Assembly: GCA_040755615.1 (NCBI GenBank)
Contig: JBFMAL010000040.1
Span: 1-23,946 of the forward strand
Reading direction: 5' to 3'
DNA from: DYEP01 sp040755615
GTDB taxonomy: Bacteria; Bacillota; Sulfobacillia; DUSP01; DYEP01
Length of the DNA: 23,946 nucleotides
Each line of letters starts with the position of its first letter. The first letter of the stretch is position 1. The position numbers and the translations under genes are program-made. A model generated the notes under the pieces. It was not told the DNA's origin. It searched no databases and was given only the letters and a program-made list of their open reading frames with translations. Shown here piece by piece: positions 14,864-22,190 of this stretch.

Positions 14864-15783
14864 TGCGACCTCCTAGCTGCGTGAGCCAGCCCGATGATAT
14901 CCTCCACTGACTCGAAACCTTGTGAATCAAGGTAGCGCTGTATCCCTTCGATAATCTCCTTCATCGCATTCGGGTTTATAAAGTTAGCCACACCGACGGC
15001 GACAGCTCGAGCACCTGCCAGCAGAAACTCCACTGCATCCTGCCAGGTAGCGATACCCCCTGACCCGATGATCGGTGCCTCCAGTTGCTCATACACCCGC
15101 CACACATTCCTCACCGCGATAGGCCTTATTGCCGGGCCAGACAGACCACCGGCGACGTTCCCCAGCACCGGCTGCCTTTTCCAGATATCTATGACCATAG
15201 CGTTGACCGTATTGGCGATCGCGAGGATGTCCGCCCCAGCATCCAGCGCTATCTTGGACATGGCCGCGATATCCGTGACATTCGGTGACATTTTAGCAAT
15301 AATAGGTAGCCCCGTATTACTCCTGGCCGCGCTCACCGCTTCCGCCAGCAACCCGGGGTCCTGCGCGAAAGGAAGCCCGTGACCGATGTTAGGGCATGAC
15401 AGGTTGAGCTCCAGCGCATCAATGCCCGGCACCTTCGAGAGCCTCGCAGCCAGCTCACCATACTGTGGAGCAGTACTCCCCGCAATACTTACTATCACAA
15501 CAGTACCTGTCTGTCTGAGGAGGGGCATCTGATCCCGTATGAAGGCATCTACCCCCTCGGAGGGAATACCTACCGCGTTGATCAGCCCCGCGGGAGTCTC
15601 CACAAGCCGCGGAGGTGGGTTGCCTGGCGCGGGCTCGAGCCGCACGCTTTTTGCTACCACGGCGCCTAGCTCCCCGGGGTCAAAAGCGCCAGCGTTTTCC
15701 TCGCCGTAACCGAAGGTTCCGGAAGCGGGCATGACCGGATTCTTCAAGGTAAGGGGACCAAGAGCCACCTCCGTACGGGCCAT
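14860..15783 (-). CDS. pyrD: dihydroorotate dehydrogenase type 1B, catalytic subunit
   Basis: Oxidises dihydroorotate to orotate with FMN, passing electrons to NAD+ through PyrK. Its 307 residues are the usual length. Cysteine 130 in LNLSCPNIGHG is the catalytic base that marks class 1 enzymes. NPVMPASGTFGYG at the N-terminus, KMSPNVTDI, ANTVNAMVID and GSGGIATWQDAVEFL are FMN and substrate segments. Its ATG shares one base with the pyrK stop (TGATG, 15781-15785) and its stop overlaps aspA, so all three should be translated together. Absence of the other pyr genes and presence of aspA and malic enzyme raise the question of whether it runs in the synthetic or the degradative direction. Confidence 0.92.
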   Translation of the reverse strand: MARTEVALGPLTLKNPVMPASGTFGYGEENAGAFDPGELGAVVAKSVRLEPAPGNPPPRLVETPAGLINAVGIPSEGVDAFIRDQMPLLRQTGTVVIVSIAGSTAPQYGELAARLSKVPGIDALELNLSCPNIGHGLPFAQDPGLLAEAVSAARSNTGLPIIAKMSPNVTDIAAMSKIALDAGADILAIANTVNAMVIDIWKRQPVLGNVAGGLSGPAIRPIAVRNVWRVYEQLEAPIIGSGGIATWQDAVEFLLAGARAVAVGVANFINPNAMKEIIEGIQRYLDSQGFESVEDIIGLAHAARRSQ

Positions 15784-16547
15784 CAGATCACCACCTCATT
15801 CAGTTCGAACACCGGCCCGTCCTTGCAGACCTTTCTGTAGCCGCCTGCAGTCTCGCAGACACAACCTTTGCATGCCCCTACGCCGCAACCCATGTGTTCT
15901 TCCAGACTCACGTACGCGGGAATGCGGAGGCGAATAGCAAGATCCCGGGCCGCCCTTGCGAGACGCCGTGATCCGCAGCAGTAGATCGCAGACAGCCGCG
16001 TGCTCTCGGCCACGCGCTCAAGATCTTCGCTGACCACTCCGGGCGCACCCAGCGAGCCATCATCGGTCCTCACGAAGATCTGGTCCGAGCATCCCACAAA
16101 CCGGTCCAAATCAACGAGCCCGCATGCCTGGCTCGCAGATAGAAAGGAAAATACGCCTATGCCTTCGCGTCTCGCGCTTTCTACAAGGGGCAGGAGTGGG
16201 ACCGTGCCCATCCCTCGCCCTACCACAGCAATAGCCGGAGCCGCCGGCGGATGAAACCCGTTCCCCAGAGGTCCAAGCAGCGCGACGCGGTGTCCGGGCC
16301 GCCACTGAGACATCAGAGCCGTCCCGCGACCTGCTACCTTGTACACAAATTCCACTTGTCCGCACTGGAAATCGATCCGGTGAAAGCTTAAAGGTCGAGG
16401 CAGCAGCGGGTCATAACCCTCCCAACCTCTGATCATCCCAAACTGCCCGGGGCTCGCCAAAGAAGCAATAGTAGGGGTGAATATGCGAAGCCTGTAGATT
16501 CCCTTCGCCACTTCTTCCTGCAGCGTCACTTCTGCCGTCAGGTACAT
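15783..16547 (-). CDS. pyrK: dihydroorotate dehydrogenase electron-transfer subunit
   Basis: The FAD and [2Fe-2S] subunit that links PyrD to NAD+. Of its 254 residues, 1-100 form the FAD barrel with LPRPLSFH at 49-56 as the flavin-binding motif. About 103-215 form the NAD-binding part, where the usual GGGIG loop reads GRGMGTVPLL. The C-terminal cysteines 221, 226, 229 and 241 have the family's Cys-x4-Cys-x2-Cys-x11-Cys spacing and bind the [2Fe-2S] centre. ATG 16547 is preceded by AGGAGCG at 8 bases. It is the first gene after a terminator, so its promoter should lie in 16548-16610, where I see only a weak candidate. Confidence 0.9.
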   Translation of the reverse strand: MYLTAEVTLQEEVAKGIYRLRIFTPTIASLASPGQFGMIRGWEGYDPLLPRPLSFHRIDFQCGQVEFVYKVAGRGTALMSQWRPGHRVALLGPLGNGFHPPAAPAIAVVGRGMGTVPLLPLVESARREGIGVFSFLSASQACGLVDLDRFVGCSDQIFVRTDDGSLGAPGVVSEDLERVAESTRLSAIYCCGSRRLARAARDLAIRLRIPAYVSLEEHMGCGVGACKGCVCETAGGYRKVCKDGPVFELNEVVI

Positions 16548-16593
16548 AGATCCGCTCCTGTTCCGCCACGTGGCACATCATTCCGTTTAATGA

Positions 16594-16604
16594 ATAGATT
16601 CTAT
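16594..16604. promoter_or_regulatory. small AT-rich palindrome upstream of pyrK
   Basis: ATAGATTCTAT, two perfect 5-base arms around one central base, lies 47-57 bases before the pyrK start codon, downstream of the IclR-family gene's terminator. IclR proteins bind palindromic sites near target promoters, so it is a candidate operator, but it is short. Confidence 0.3.
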
Positions 16605-16607
16605 GTA

Positions 16608-16643
16608 TAAACAAAAATTCCTCCTTCATCTGAGGAGGAATTT
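16608..16643 (-). terminator. rho-independent terminator after the IclR-family gene
   Basis: Read on the minus strand, AAATTCCTCC (16634-16643) pairs perfectly with GGAGGAATTT (16615-16624) over a 9-base loop and runs into a T-rich tail TTTTTGTTTA. It separates the regulator from pyrK, so pyrK is probably transcribed from its own promoter. Confidence 0.85.
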
Positions 16644-16670
16644 ACGGATTTCCCGGGATTGACGCTTTTG

Positions 16671-17423
16671 TCATCCAGCCCGTGCGCCCAGTTCTTCTTC
16701 GATTTTCAATGCCACCTTCTGGGTTTCTCTTATCGCTCTCTCCATAAACTCGTCTGTGAACCGTTGAGACGGACCTACAACCGAGAGGCTGCCCACGACA
16801 CTCTTGTCTGCGCCAAATATGGGCACCGCGACGCCCCGCGTACCCAGTTCGAGTTCCCCGTCGCAGACAGCGTACCCCCTCTTTCTGACCTCGGCCAGGT
16901 GCTGGAGGAGCTCATCCTTGTTCACTATAGACTTCTCAGTATACTTCTGCAAGTTATTGGCACGCAGTATTTCCTCCGCCTTTTTCTTTGTAAGGTATGC
17001 AAGCAGTACCTTAGCGGACGCCGCGCAGTTGAATGGCATGCGCCGCCCGAGCTCTACGAAGTACCGGAGGCCCTGAGGTCCATCTACCTTGCCGATACAA
17101 AGCGCCTCGCCGCCCTCCAGCACCGAAAGGTACACCGTCTCGCCCAGGCTCTGGGCTAGTGCACTCAGGTACGGCATCGCTACGGTTCGGAGCTGGTTCT
17201 GATTCAAAAGCTCCACAGTGAGACGCAGAAGTCCCATTCCCAGCCTGTATTTCTTTGTCTGGTCATCCTGGGACACAAGACGGTATTCCATGAGTGCTCG
17301 CAGGATCCTGTGGACTGTACTGCGTGGGAGGTTCTGCATTTCGCTTATCTCAGTAATACCAAGCCCCCTGGGGTTGTTGCTCAATGAAGTTAAAATCCCC
17401 ATCAACCGATCTACACCCTGCAT
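16671..17423 (-). CDS. IclR-family transcriptional regulator
   Basis: A 250-residue DNA-binding regulator. Residues about 1-65 are the N-terminal winged helix (LGITEISEMQNLPRSTVHRILRALMEYRLV), and about 80-245 the ligand-binding domain, with LGETVYLSVLEGGEALCIGKVDG and the typical RKRGYAVCDGELELGTRGVAVPIFG. ATG 17423 has GGAGGGGG upstream. IclR-family proteins usually control catabolic operons for aromatic, sugar or organic acids, responding to a pathway intermediate. The nearest target on the same strand is the pyrK-pyrD-aspA-malic enzyme set, from which it is separated by a terminator. The effector is unknown. Confidence 0.88.
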   Translation of the reverse strand: MQGVDRLMGILTSLSNNPRGLGITEISEMQNLPRSTVHRILRALMEYRLVSQDDQTKKYRLGMGLLRLTVELLNQNQLRTVAMPYLSALAQSLGETVYLSVLEGGEALCIGKVDGPQGLRYFVELGRRMPFNCAASAKVLLAYLTKKKAEEILRANNLQKYTEKSIVNKDELLQHLAEVRKRGYAVCDGELELGTRGVAVPIFGADKSVVGSLSVVGPSQRFTDEFMERAIRETQKVALKIEEELGARAG

Positions 17424-17496
17424 GGTTCCCCCTCCGTGGTGTAAAATAGCGCAAAACTTCTGCTGAAATTCGTCATATACTGGACAATTCCCTGCC

Positions 17497-18453
17497 TTAT
17501 CGTTGGCGGAACGGAAAGGTCGTCCGCTCCACCGCGCGCGCCATCAACATGTAACCTTCGCTGCTCGGGTGCACCGCATCCGGTACGTGCCGCCTGGTGA
17601 GCAACCGATTGAAATCGAGCAGCCCGGTACCTTCCCTGGCCGCGAGCCTTCGCACAGCGTCCGCTACGTCGTGGATGACCCGGTCAGGGCCTGCGTCAAA
17701 TACCGGGGTAGGAGTGGCGAGTACGCAACAAACATCCATCCTCCTGCACAGCACTATAAACCGACGGTAATTCTCGAGTATATCACTGGCGGTAAGGCCC
17801 ATGTATGCGTCGTTGGTGCCGGCGCAGAAAACAGCGTAATCCGGCCTTCGCCTGAGGCATACCTCCGCACGTTTCAGCACCTCTTTGGACAGCTCGCCGC
17901 ATACCCCCATGTTCAGCATGGGTAGGCCCCTCATCCCTGCTACCAGCGCCGGCCAGGAAGCCCCGGGACCCCATGGATATCCCTCGGTGATGGAATCGCC
18001 GAGACAGACTATATGACGCCTGGCAGAGGCTGTGTAAAGGCGGGCAGAGGCGGGACATGCCGAACGAAATTCCACGTCCTCCTTGACAGCTTCAGGCACC
18101 TGGGTCCTGTCGCAAGGTTGAAATCCGAGCCGCTCGAAGAACATGCCAGCCGTTGTCGTGAGCAGGTAAATGCGGTCCGCTCCGAGCGTGTGCGCTACGT
18201 AGCCCGTCCTGTTTACCAGGTACTCGCCGAGCCCCATCCCCCTCTTCATTTCGACGACAGCAACTGAACGTAAGAGCGCACATGTGCCGTATAGCGAAAG
18301 GCCCGCACAGCCGGACCGCTCTCCATCCACAAAGAGCACGTACAGGTGCCGCACGTGTTCAAGGCCTTCCGTGACCAGATTCGATGTGCGAATCAGCGAG
18401 CGTATGAACTCGCGGTCCTTTGGGTCAAGAGCCGACCTGAACTCTATCTTCAC
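17497..18453 (-). CDS. ArsN2-like GNAT acetyltransferase fused to an SGNH/GDSL hydrolase
   Basis: A 318-residue two-domain protein. Residues about 1-142 are a GNAT fold like the ArsN2 group: LLRSVAVVEMKRGMGLG holds the acetyl-CoA loop (70-75), followed by IYLLTTTAGMFFERLGF, RTQVPEAVK and ACPASA, all ArsN2-style. About 147-318 are an SGNH hydrolase, with GDSIT (nucleophile Ser154), the glycine in NMGVCGE (183), GTND (212-215), and the DAVHP pair Asp292/His295. All four catalytic blocks are intact. The GTG at 18453 overlaps the selA stop as GTGA and lies 7 bases after GGGGGG. ATG 18459 and TTG 18477 are alternatives with worse spacing. ArsN-type enzymes acetylate amino-group toxins and SGNH enzymes remove acyl esters, but the substrate here is unknown. 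There are no ars genes nearby, so an arsenic role is not supported. Confidence 0.8.
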   Translation of the reverse strand: MKIEFRSALDPKDREFIRSLIRTSNLVTEGLEHVRHLYVLFVDGERSGCAGLSLYGTCALLRSVAVVEMKRGMGLGEYLVNRTGYVAHTLGADRIYLLTTTAGMFFERLGFQPCDRTQVPEAVKEDVEFRSACPASARLYTASARRHIVCLGDSITEGYPWGPGASWPALVAGMRGLPMLNMGVCGELSKEVLKRAEVCLRRRPDYAVFCAGTNDAYMGLTASDILENYRRFIVLCRRMDVCCVLATPTPVFDAGPDRVIHDVADAVRRLAAREGTGLLDFNRLLTRRHVPDAVHPSSEGYMLMARAVERTTFPFRQR

Positions 18454-19814
18454 ATGCATGCCCCCCTGATGCAGCAAAGGAGCGCTTCCTCTTCTTCAGG
18501 CATAACGCAGCGCAGGTCGAACATCAGCGTATCCTGCCTGAGCTTACAGAGCACTGCAGGCCTTTGCCTTCTCAGCCGCGCTGCAGCCTCGCCTGCAGAG
18601 CAGCGAGGCCTGACGAGCACGGAGTAGCTCTCTAGCCCTGCGCCGGGGAATGCGCCTCCGCCGACCTCCGACACGTCGGCTTCTGCACGTGCGGCCAGTC
18701 CCATTGCGCCAAGACGCGCAGCCAGTCGTTCAGCCCTTTCGCGTAGCTCCCCCGGGGAAACAGACATCGTCCTGTAAATGGGCAGCTCAGACACAGCGCT
18801 ACTCCGAAGGTACAGGGCAAGCGTAGCACCGAGCGCCGCGAGGGTGATCTTGTCAACGCGAAGTGCGCGGTAAAGCGGGTGCTGCGCGCAGCGTCGCACC
18901 AGCTCCTTCTTGCCCAGGATGATCCCGCACTGCGGGCCCCCGAGCATCTTATCCCCGCTGAAGCATACGATGTCGACACCGTCTCCCAATACTGAATGTA
19001 CTGTGGGTTCACTGGGCAGCCCGAACTCACCAGGGTCAAGCAACATGCCGCTGCCTAGGTCAGCAATAACAAAGAGCCCCGCCTCCCTCCCGATTGCACA
19101 CAGTTCTCTGTAGGATACGTCCTGGGTGAAACCGATAATGCGGTAGTTTGAGGTATGTACCTTAAGAAGCGCCCCCGTCTCCGGCGTGATGTGCCGTCTG
19201 TAATCATCAGCCCTCGTCCTGTTGGTCGTTCCCACTTCTTTAAGACGCGCGCCGCTTTGCTCCATCACTTCGGGCACCCGGAACGAACCGCCGATCTCTA
19301 CCAGCTCACCTCTGGATACCAGGACTTCCCGTCCACGTGCCAGCGCTGCAAGAACAAGCAGCACGGCGGCAGCGTTGTTATTTACCACAGTCGCCGCCTC
19401 GGCGCCTGTTAGAGCAGACAGCTGCTCCTCCACCCGCCCAGTCCTGTTACCGCGCTCGCCGGCATCCATGTCAATTTCGAGATCCACATAGCTGTTTGCC
19501 GCCTCGCCTACCGCACGTACTGCCGAAGGCGCAAGCGGCGACCTGCCCAGGTTGGTATGAATGATGATACCAGCGGCGTTTATCACTTTTGTCATACCGC
19601 CTGCTAGCTCGCCGAGCTTTGCCCCGACGCGTGATGCTATCTCGTCAAGCTGGGGAGCAGGCTCGCCGCGGGCAATCGCTTCCCGTGCCTTAGCCAGTTG
19701 CTCGCGTGCGACATGCAGCACTACGTTGCGGCTGAAGTCGCCCGCGGATCTCACACTGGGGTGCTCGAGCACCCGCCATACGGAAGGCAGATTTCTGAGC
19801 GGGTTGTCGCTCAT
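18450..19814 (-). CDS. selA: L-seryl-tRNA(Sec) selenium transferase
   Basis: Converts seryl-tRNA(Sec) to selenocysteinyl-tRNA(Sec) using selenophosphate, as a PLP-dependent cytoplasmic decamer. Its 454 residues are near the family norm. The PLP lysine is K289 in CFSGDKMLGGPQCGI; the tRNA-binding N-terminal domain spans about 1-75 (RNLPSVWRVLEHP); GIIIHTNLGRSPL and TVVNNNAAAVLLVL are typical segments. The ATG overlaps the selB stop by four bases (ATGA, 19811-19814), so the two are coupled. The coupled downstream gene is the GNAT-SGNH fusion. Confidence 0.95.
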   Translation of the reverse strand: MSDNPLRNLPSVWRVLEHPSVRSAGDFSRNVVLHVAREQLAKAREAIARGEPAPQLDEIASRVGAKLGELAGGMTKVINAAGIIIHTNLGRSPLAPSAVRAVGEAANSYVDLEIDMDAGERGNRTGRVEEQLSALTGAEAATVVNNNAAAVLLVLAALARGREVLVSRGELVEIGGSFRVPEVMEQSGARLKEVGTTNRTRADDYRRHITPETGALLKVHTSNYRIIGFTQDVSYRELCAIGREAGLFVIADLGSGMLLDPGEFGLPSEPTVHSVLGDGVDIVCFSGDKMLGGPQCGIILGKKELVRRCAQHPLYRALRVDKITLAALGATLALYLRSSAVSELPIYRTMSVSPGELRERAERLAARLGAMGLAARAEADVSEVGGGAFPGAGLESYSVLVRPRCSAGEAAARLRRQRPAVLCKLRQDTLMFDLRCVMPEEEEALLCCIRGACM

Positions 19815-21706
19815 CGCGATCCCCCCTTGACAAGGATTCTCACGTCACCCACACGGCGCGTCACTCGGGTAGCGTCCAAGTAGTCAAGGAGCGCAAGCGC
19901 ATATTTCCTGCTCCCCCCGATCAGGTCCCGGAACTCCGCAACAGTAATTTTATGGTTCTTCTCCAAAAACCGAACCAATGCCCCTTTTATCTCGGCAAAC
20001 ACCTCTGCCGCATAGATGAACTCGCCCACCCGGATAGCCCGGCCGCTTTCGCACAGGTATTCTACCACCGCACGCGCCTCCTGACCCGCCTCGGTGATTA
20101 GTTGCTGGAGTTCGGGCGCCTGTACGCGCGACGCCCTGATCCTTTCCAGGACCCGCCGCGTCCTGTCTTCCTTCGCCGGGTCCATCAGCACCTCACGGCC
20201 GGGGAGCCCCACCCTGTCTGATTCAACTACAATAGCACGCTCTTTAACCATTCTTGAAAGAACCGCGGAGAACGCGGCAGGATCTGCCTGTTTCAACGCG
20301 CCAGTCCTCAACACTTCCCTTGGGCACCATTTCTTAAGCGGATTCTCATTGAAATAATGGTCCAGAAACGCGGTGATGGACAGCTTTGTTTCTCTGTAGA
20401 TGTCAGGGTGAATTGCGCAATCGCCCATCAACGCTTCGGGGACCGTCGCCGCGAACGCATCGCAGGTCATGCCTGCGTAAACTGCCGCCTCGTCCAGTGG
20501 TACGACGGGCGTGCCTGCATAGGCAAATGACATAAGCGACGAAAGCGCCCGCTCCTTTGGAGACGTTCCCTTGACGCTTTTCAGGTGTTCAAAGAGCCTC
20601 GCCTTCATGCGCGAGCCCCTGGGAGCGCTGGGCTTTATGAAAGCATCCAGTACCCGGCCTCCGCCTATGGTGTGTACCGGAGAATACGAGCGCAGGATGA
20701 AGTGCTGAAGCCTCGAAACAGGGATATCCGCATCAGCCAGGAATAGGCAGGCCACCTGGCTTCCGGGGTCAATCTGCTGCCGGTCAAGCAGGATCACCAG
20801 GCCTGTGGACTCCGCTGTACCCACGTGTATGCGGGCAGGGGATCTGTCCTTCAACGGCCCTGCGGAAGCAAGTAGCTGGAAGTCAAGCCCGAGCAGGCGC
20901 ACAGAACGTACGTAGCCCGGCGTGCATACCACCTGGCCGCGGACAAGTCTCTCCCTGTCAGCGCCGGCCAGGTTCAGCGCGCCGCGTTGCCCCGCCTGGA
21001 CGTATTCCTCCTGGCCACCGTGTACCTGTATCCCCCTTATCCGCACCAGGATCTGCCCCGGCTCCACGATATACTCTTCGCCGGTCCGAGCCCTTCCCGC
21101 CATGACCGTGCCCGTAACCACCGTTCCGAAACCCTTCACGCTGAACACCCTGTCGATGGGGAACTGCAAAGGCCCCTCGCTGTCTCTCTCCCTTACCCGC
21201 CGCGCCTCTCTATCGATGGCTGCTATCAAGTCATCCAGGCCTTCGCCCGTGACCGAGGACACCGGAATTACCGGGAAGTGCTCAAAGGGCGAACCACGGA
21301 TCGTATCTTTAATGTCCTGTATCACCAGCTCGAGCAACTCGGCATCCACCAGGTCAGTCTTTGTGATGGCGACGACCCCGGCGCTCACTTCAAGTAGCTT
21401 CAATATGTCCAGGTGCTCCCTGGTCTGCGGCATTACGCCCTCGTCGGCTGCAACGACCAGGATGACCATGTCTACTCCGGTAATCCCTGCGAGCATGTTT
21501 TTTAAGAACCGCTCATGCCCAGGAACATCAACCACCCCTGCGCGCACACCCGACGGCAGCGTGAAATACGCAAATCCGAGGTCGATTGATATCTCACGTC
21601 GCTTCTCCTCGGGCAGGCGGTCGGTATCAAACCCGGTCAGCGCCCTAACCAGCGTAGTCTTGCCGTGGTCTACGTGACCTGCGGTACCGATGATGAAGTG
21701 CTTCAT
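19811..21706 (-). CDS. selB: selenocysteine-specific translation elongation factor
   Basis: A GTPase that brings selenocysteinyl-tRNA to UGA codons carrying a SECIS hairpin. Of its 631 residues, 1-170 form the GTPase domain with GTAGHVDHGKTT (7-18), DVPGHERF (60-67) and TKTD (115-118). Beta-barrel domains follow to about 350, then a string of winged-helix domains that reach the mRNA hairpin, ending in the KITVAEFRDLIGGSRKYALALLDYLD-like SelB tail, cited here only by its opening KITVAEFRDLIGGSRK. ATG 21706 is preceded by GGAGGAC. It is the first gene of the unit, behind the promoter at 21795-21823. No tRNA-Sec gene or selD was recognised in the window, and no UGA-interrupted protein was seen. 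Confidence 0.95.
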   Translation of the reverse strand: MKHFIIGTAGHVDHGKTTLVRALTGFDTDRLPEEKRREISIDLGFAYFTLPSGVRAGVVDVPGHERFLKNMLAGITGVDMVILVVAADEGVMPQTREHLDILKLLEVSAGVVAITKTDLVDAELLELVIQDIKDTIRGSPFEHFPVIPVSSVTGEGLDDLIAAIDREARRVRERDSEGPLQFPIDRVFSVKGFGTVVTGTVMAGRARTGEEYIVEPGQILVRIRGIQVHGGQEEYVQAGQRGALNLAGADRERLVRGQVVCTPGYVRSVRLLGLDFQLLASAGPLKDRSPARIHVGTAESTGLVILLDRQQIDPGSQVACLFLADADIPVSRLQHFILRSYSPVHTIGGGRVLDAFIKPSAPRGSRMKARLFEHLKSVKGTSPKERALSSLMSFAYAGTPVVPLDEAAVYAGMTCDAFAATVPEALMGDCAIHPDIYRETKLSITAFLDHYFNENPLKKWCPREVLRTGALKQADPAAFSAVLSRMVKERAIVVESDRVGLPGREVLMDPAKEDRTRRVLERIRASRVQAPELQQLITEAGQEARAVVEYLCESGRAIRVGEFIYAAEVFAEIKGALVRFLEKNHKITVAEFRDLIGGSRKYALALLDYLDATRVTRRVGDVRILVKGGSR

Positions 21707-22019
21707 ATGAATGTCCTCCGGTTGCCGGGCAGATCATTTCCAAGCGCGCCTGTGTTTCATCTTTCCGCTAGTTGAAAAATCCGCCTCAAACCTTAGTATA
21801 TTGCGCCTGACGTCAGTTTGCAAGAAAAACCACCGCTTTGCCAGAAGTTCCGCAAACCACTCCATTTTATGGGACCTTGCAGTATCAAGGTCCTCCAGTT
21901 ATTGAGTTCGGTTTTTAGGGTAAAACAAGCCGTGACTATGGCTTTGTCAAGTCAAGTCTGTTGCCCTTTTCGAATATTACCTGCTATTTGAGCACTATCC
22001 CCCGACGAGAAGTAGCAGC
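21707..22019. other. intergenic region upstream of selB
   Basis: Besides the selB promoter it holds one perfect hairpin, GGACCTTG (21872-21879) with CAAGGTCC (21886-21893) over six bases, without a T tract on either strand. I searched by eye for a tRNA-Sec cloverleaf on both strands and saw none. No convincing coding frame is present. Confidence 0.5.
21795..21823 (-). promoter_or_regulatory. sigma-A-like promoter of the selB operon
   Basis: On the minus strand TTGCAA (21818-21823, four of six) and TATACT (21795-21800, five of six) are separated by exactly 17 bases. The spacer contains CTGACGTCAG (21807-21816), a perfect 10-bp palindrome that could be bound by a regulator. The start point would be near 21788, giving a leader of about 80 bases. 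Confidence 0.65.
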
Positions 22020-22175
22020 TTACCCTGGTTCTAGTGTGACTTTGTATAGAGGGCCGTCTATGTACGCTATCCCGGCAAGGATTAGCGATGCGGCAGTGAT
22101 AAACGTGTCCACGGGCTTTTTCAGGTTCCTGCTGACAAAAAGCCCAAACAGGTTGAACGCGATGGCCATTAGCAA
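22020..22175 (-). CDS. possible 51-residue membrane protein
   Basis: From TTG 22175 (or ATG 22169) to TAA 22020-22022 runs a short frame with two hydrophobic stretches, LMAIAFNLFGLFVS and FITAASLILAGIAYIDGPLY, joined by a basic loop RNLKKPVD. This is the pattern of a small two-helix membrane protein. GGCGG lies about 7 bases before the TTG. The frame stays open upstream to 22334, but that part runs antisense through the DUF3794 remnant and is not protein-like. No family recognised. Its edge coincides with the 5' break of the neighbouring pseudogene. Confidence 0.35.
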   Translation of the reverse strand: MLMAIAFNLFGLFVSRNLKKPVDTFITAASLILAGIAYIDGPLYKVTLEPG

Positions 22176-22190
22176 CCAAACACCGCCAGA

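Noticed and set aside
17497..18453. Arsenic-resistance gene on the strength of the ArsN2-like domain
   Set aside because: No ars genes are near and the domain is fused to an esterase; the substrate cannot be inferred.
20922..21677. 251-codon plus-strand frame inside selB
   Set aside because: Antisense of the SelB GTPase domain; no start signals and no recognisable domain.
21707..22019. tRNA-Sec gene next to selB
   Set aside because: No cloverleaf or 3' acceptor could be traced on either strand; the one clear hairpin has a 6-base loop and no partners.
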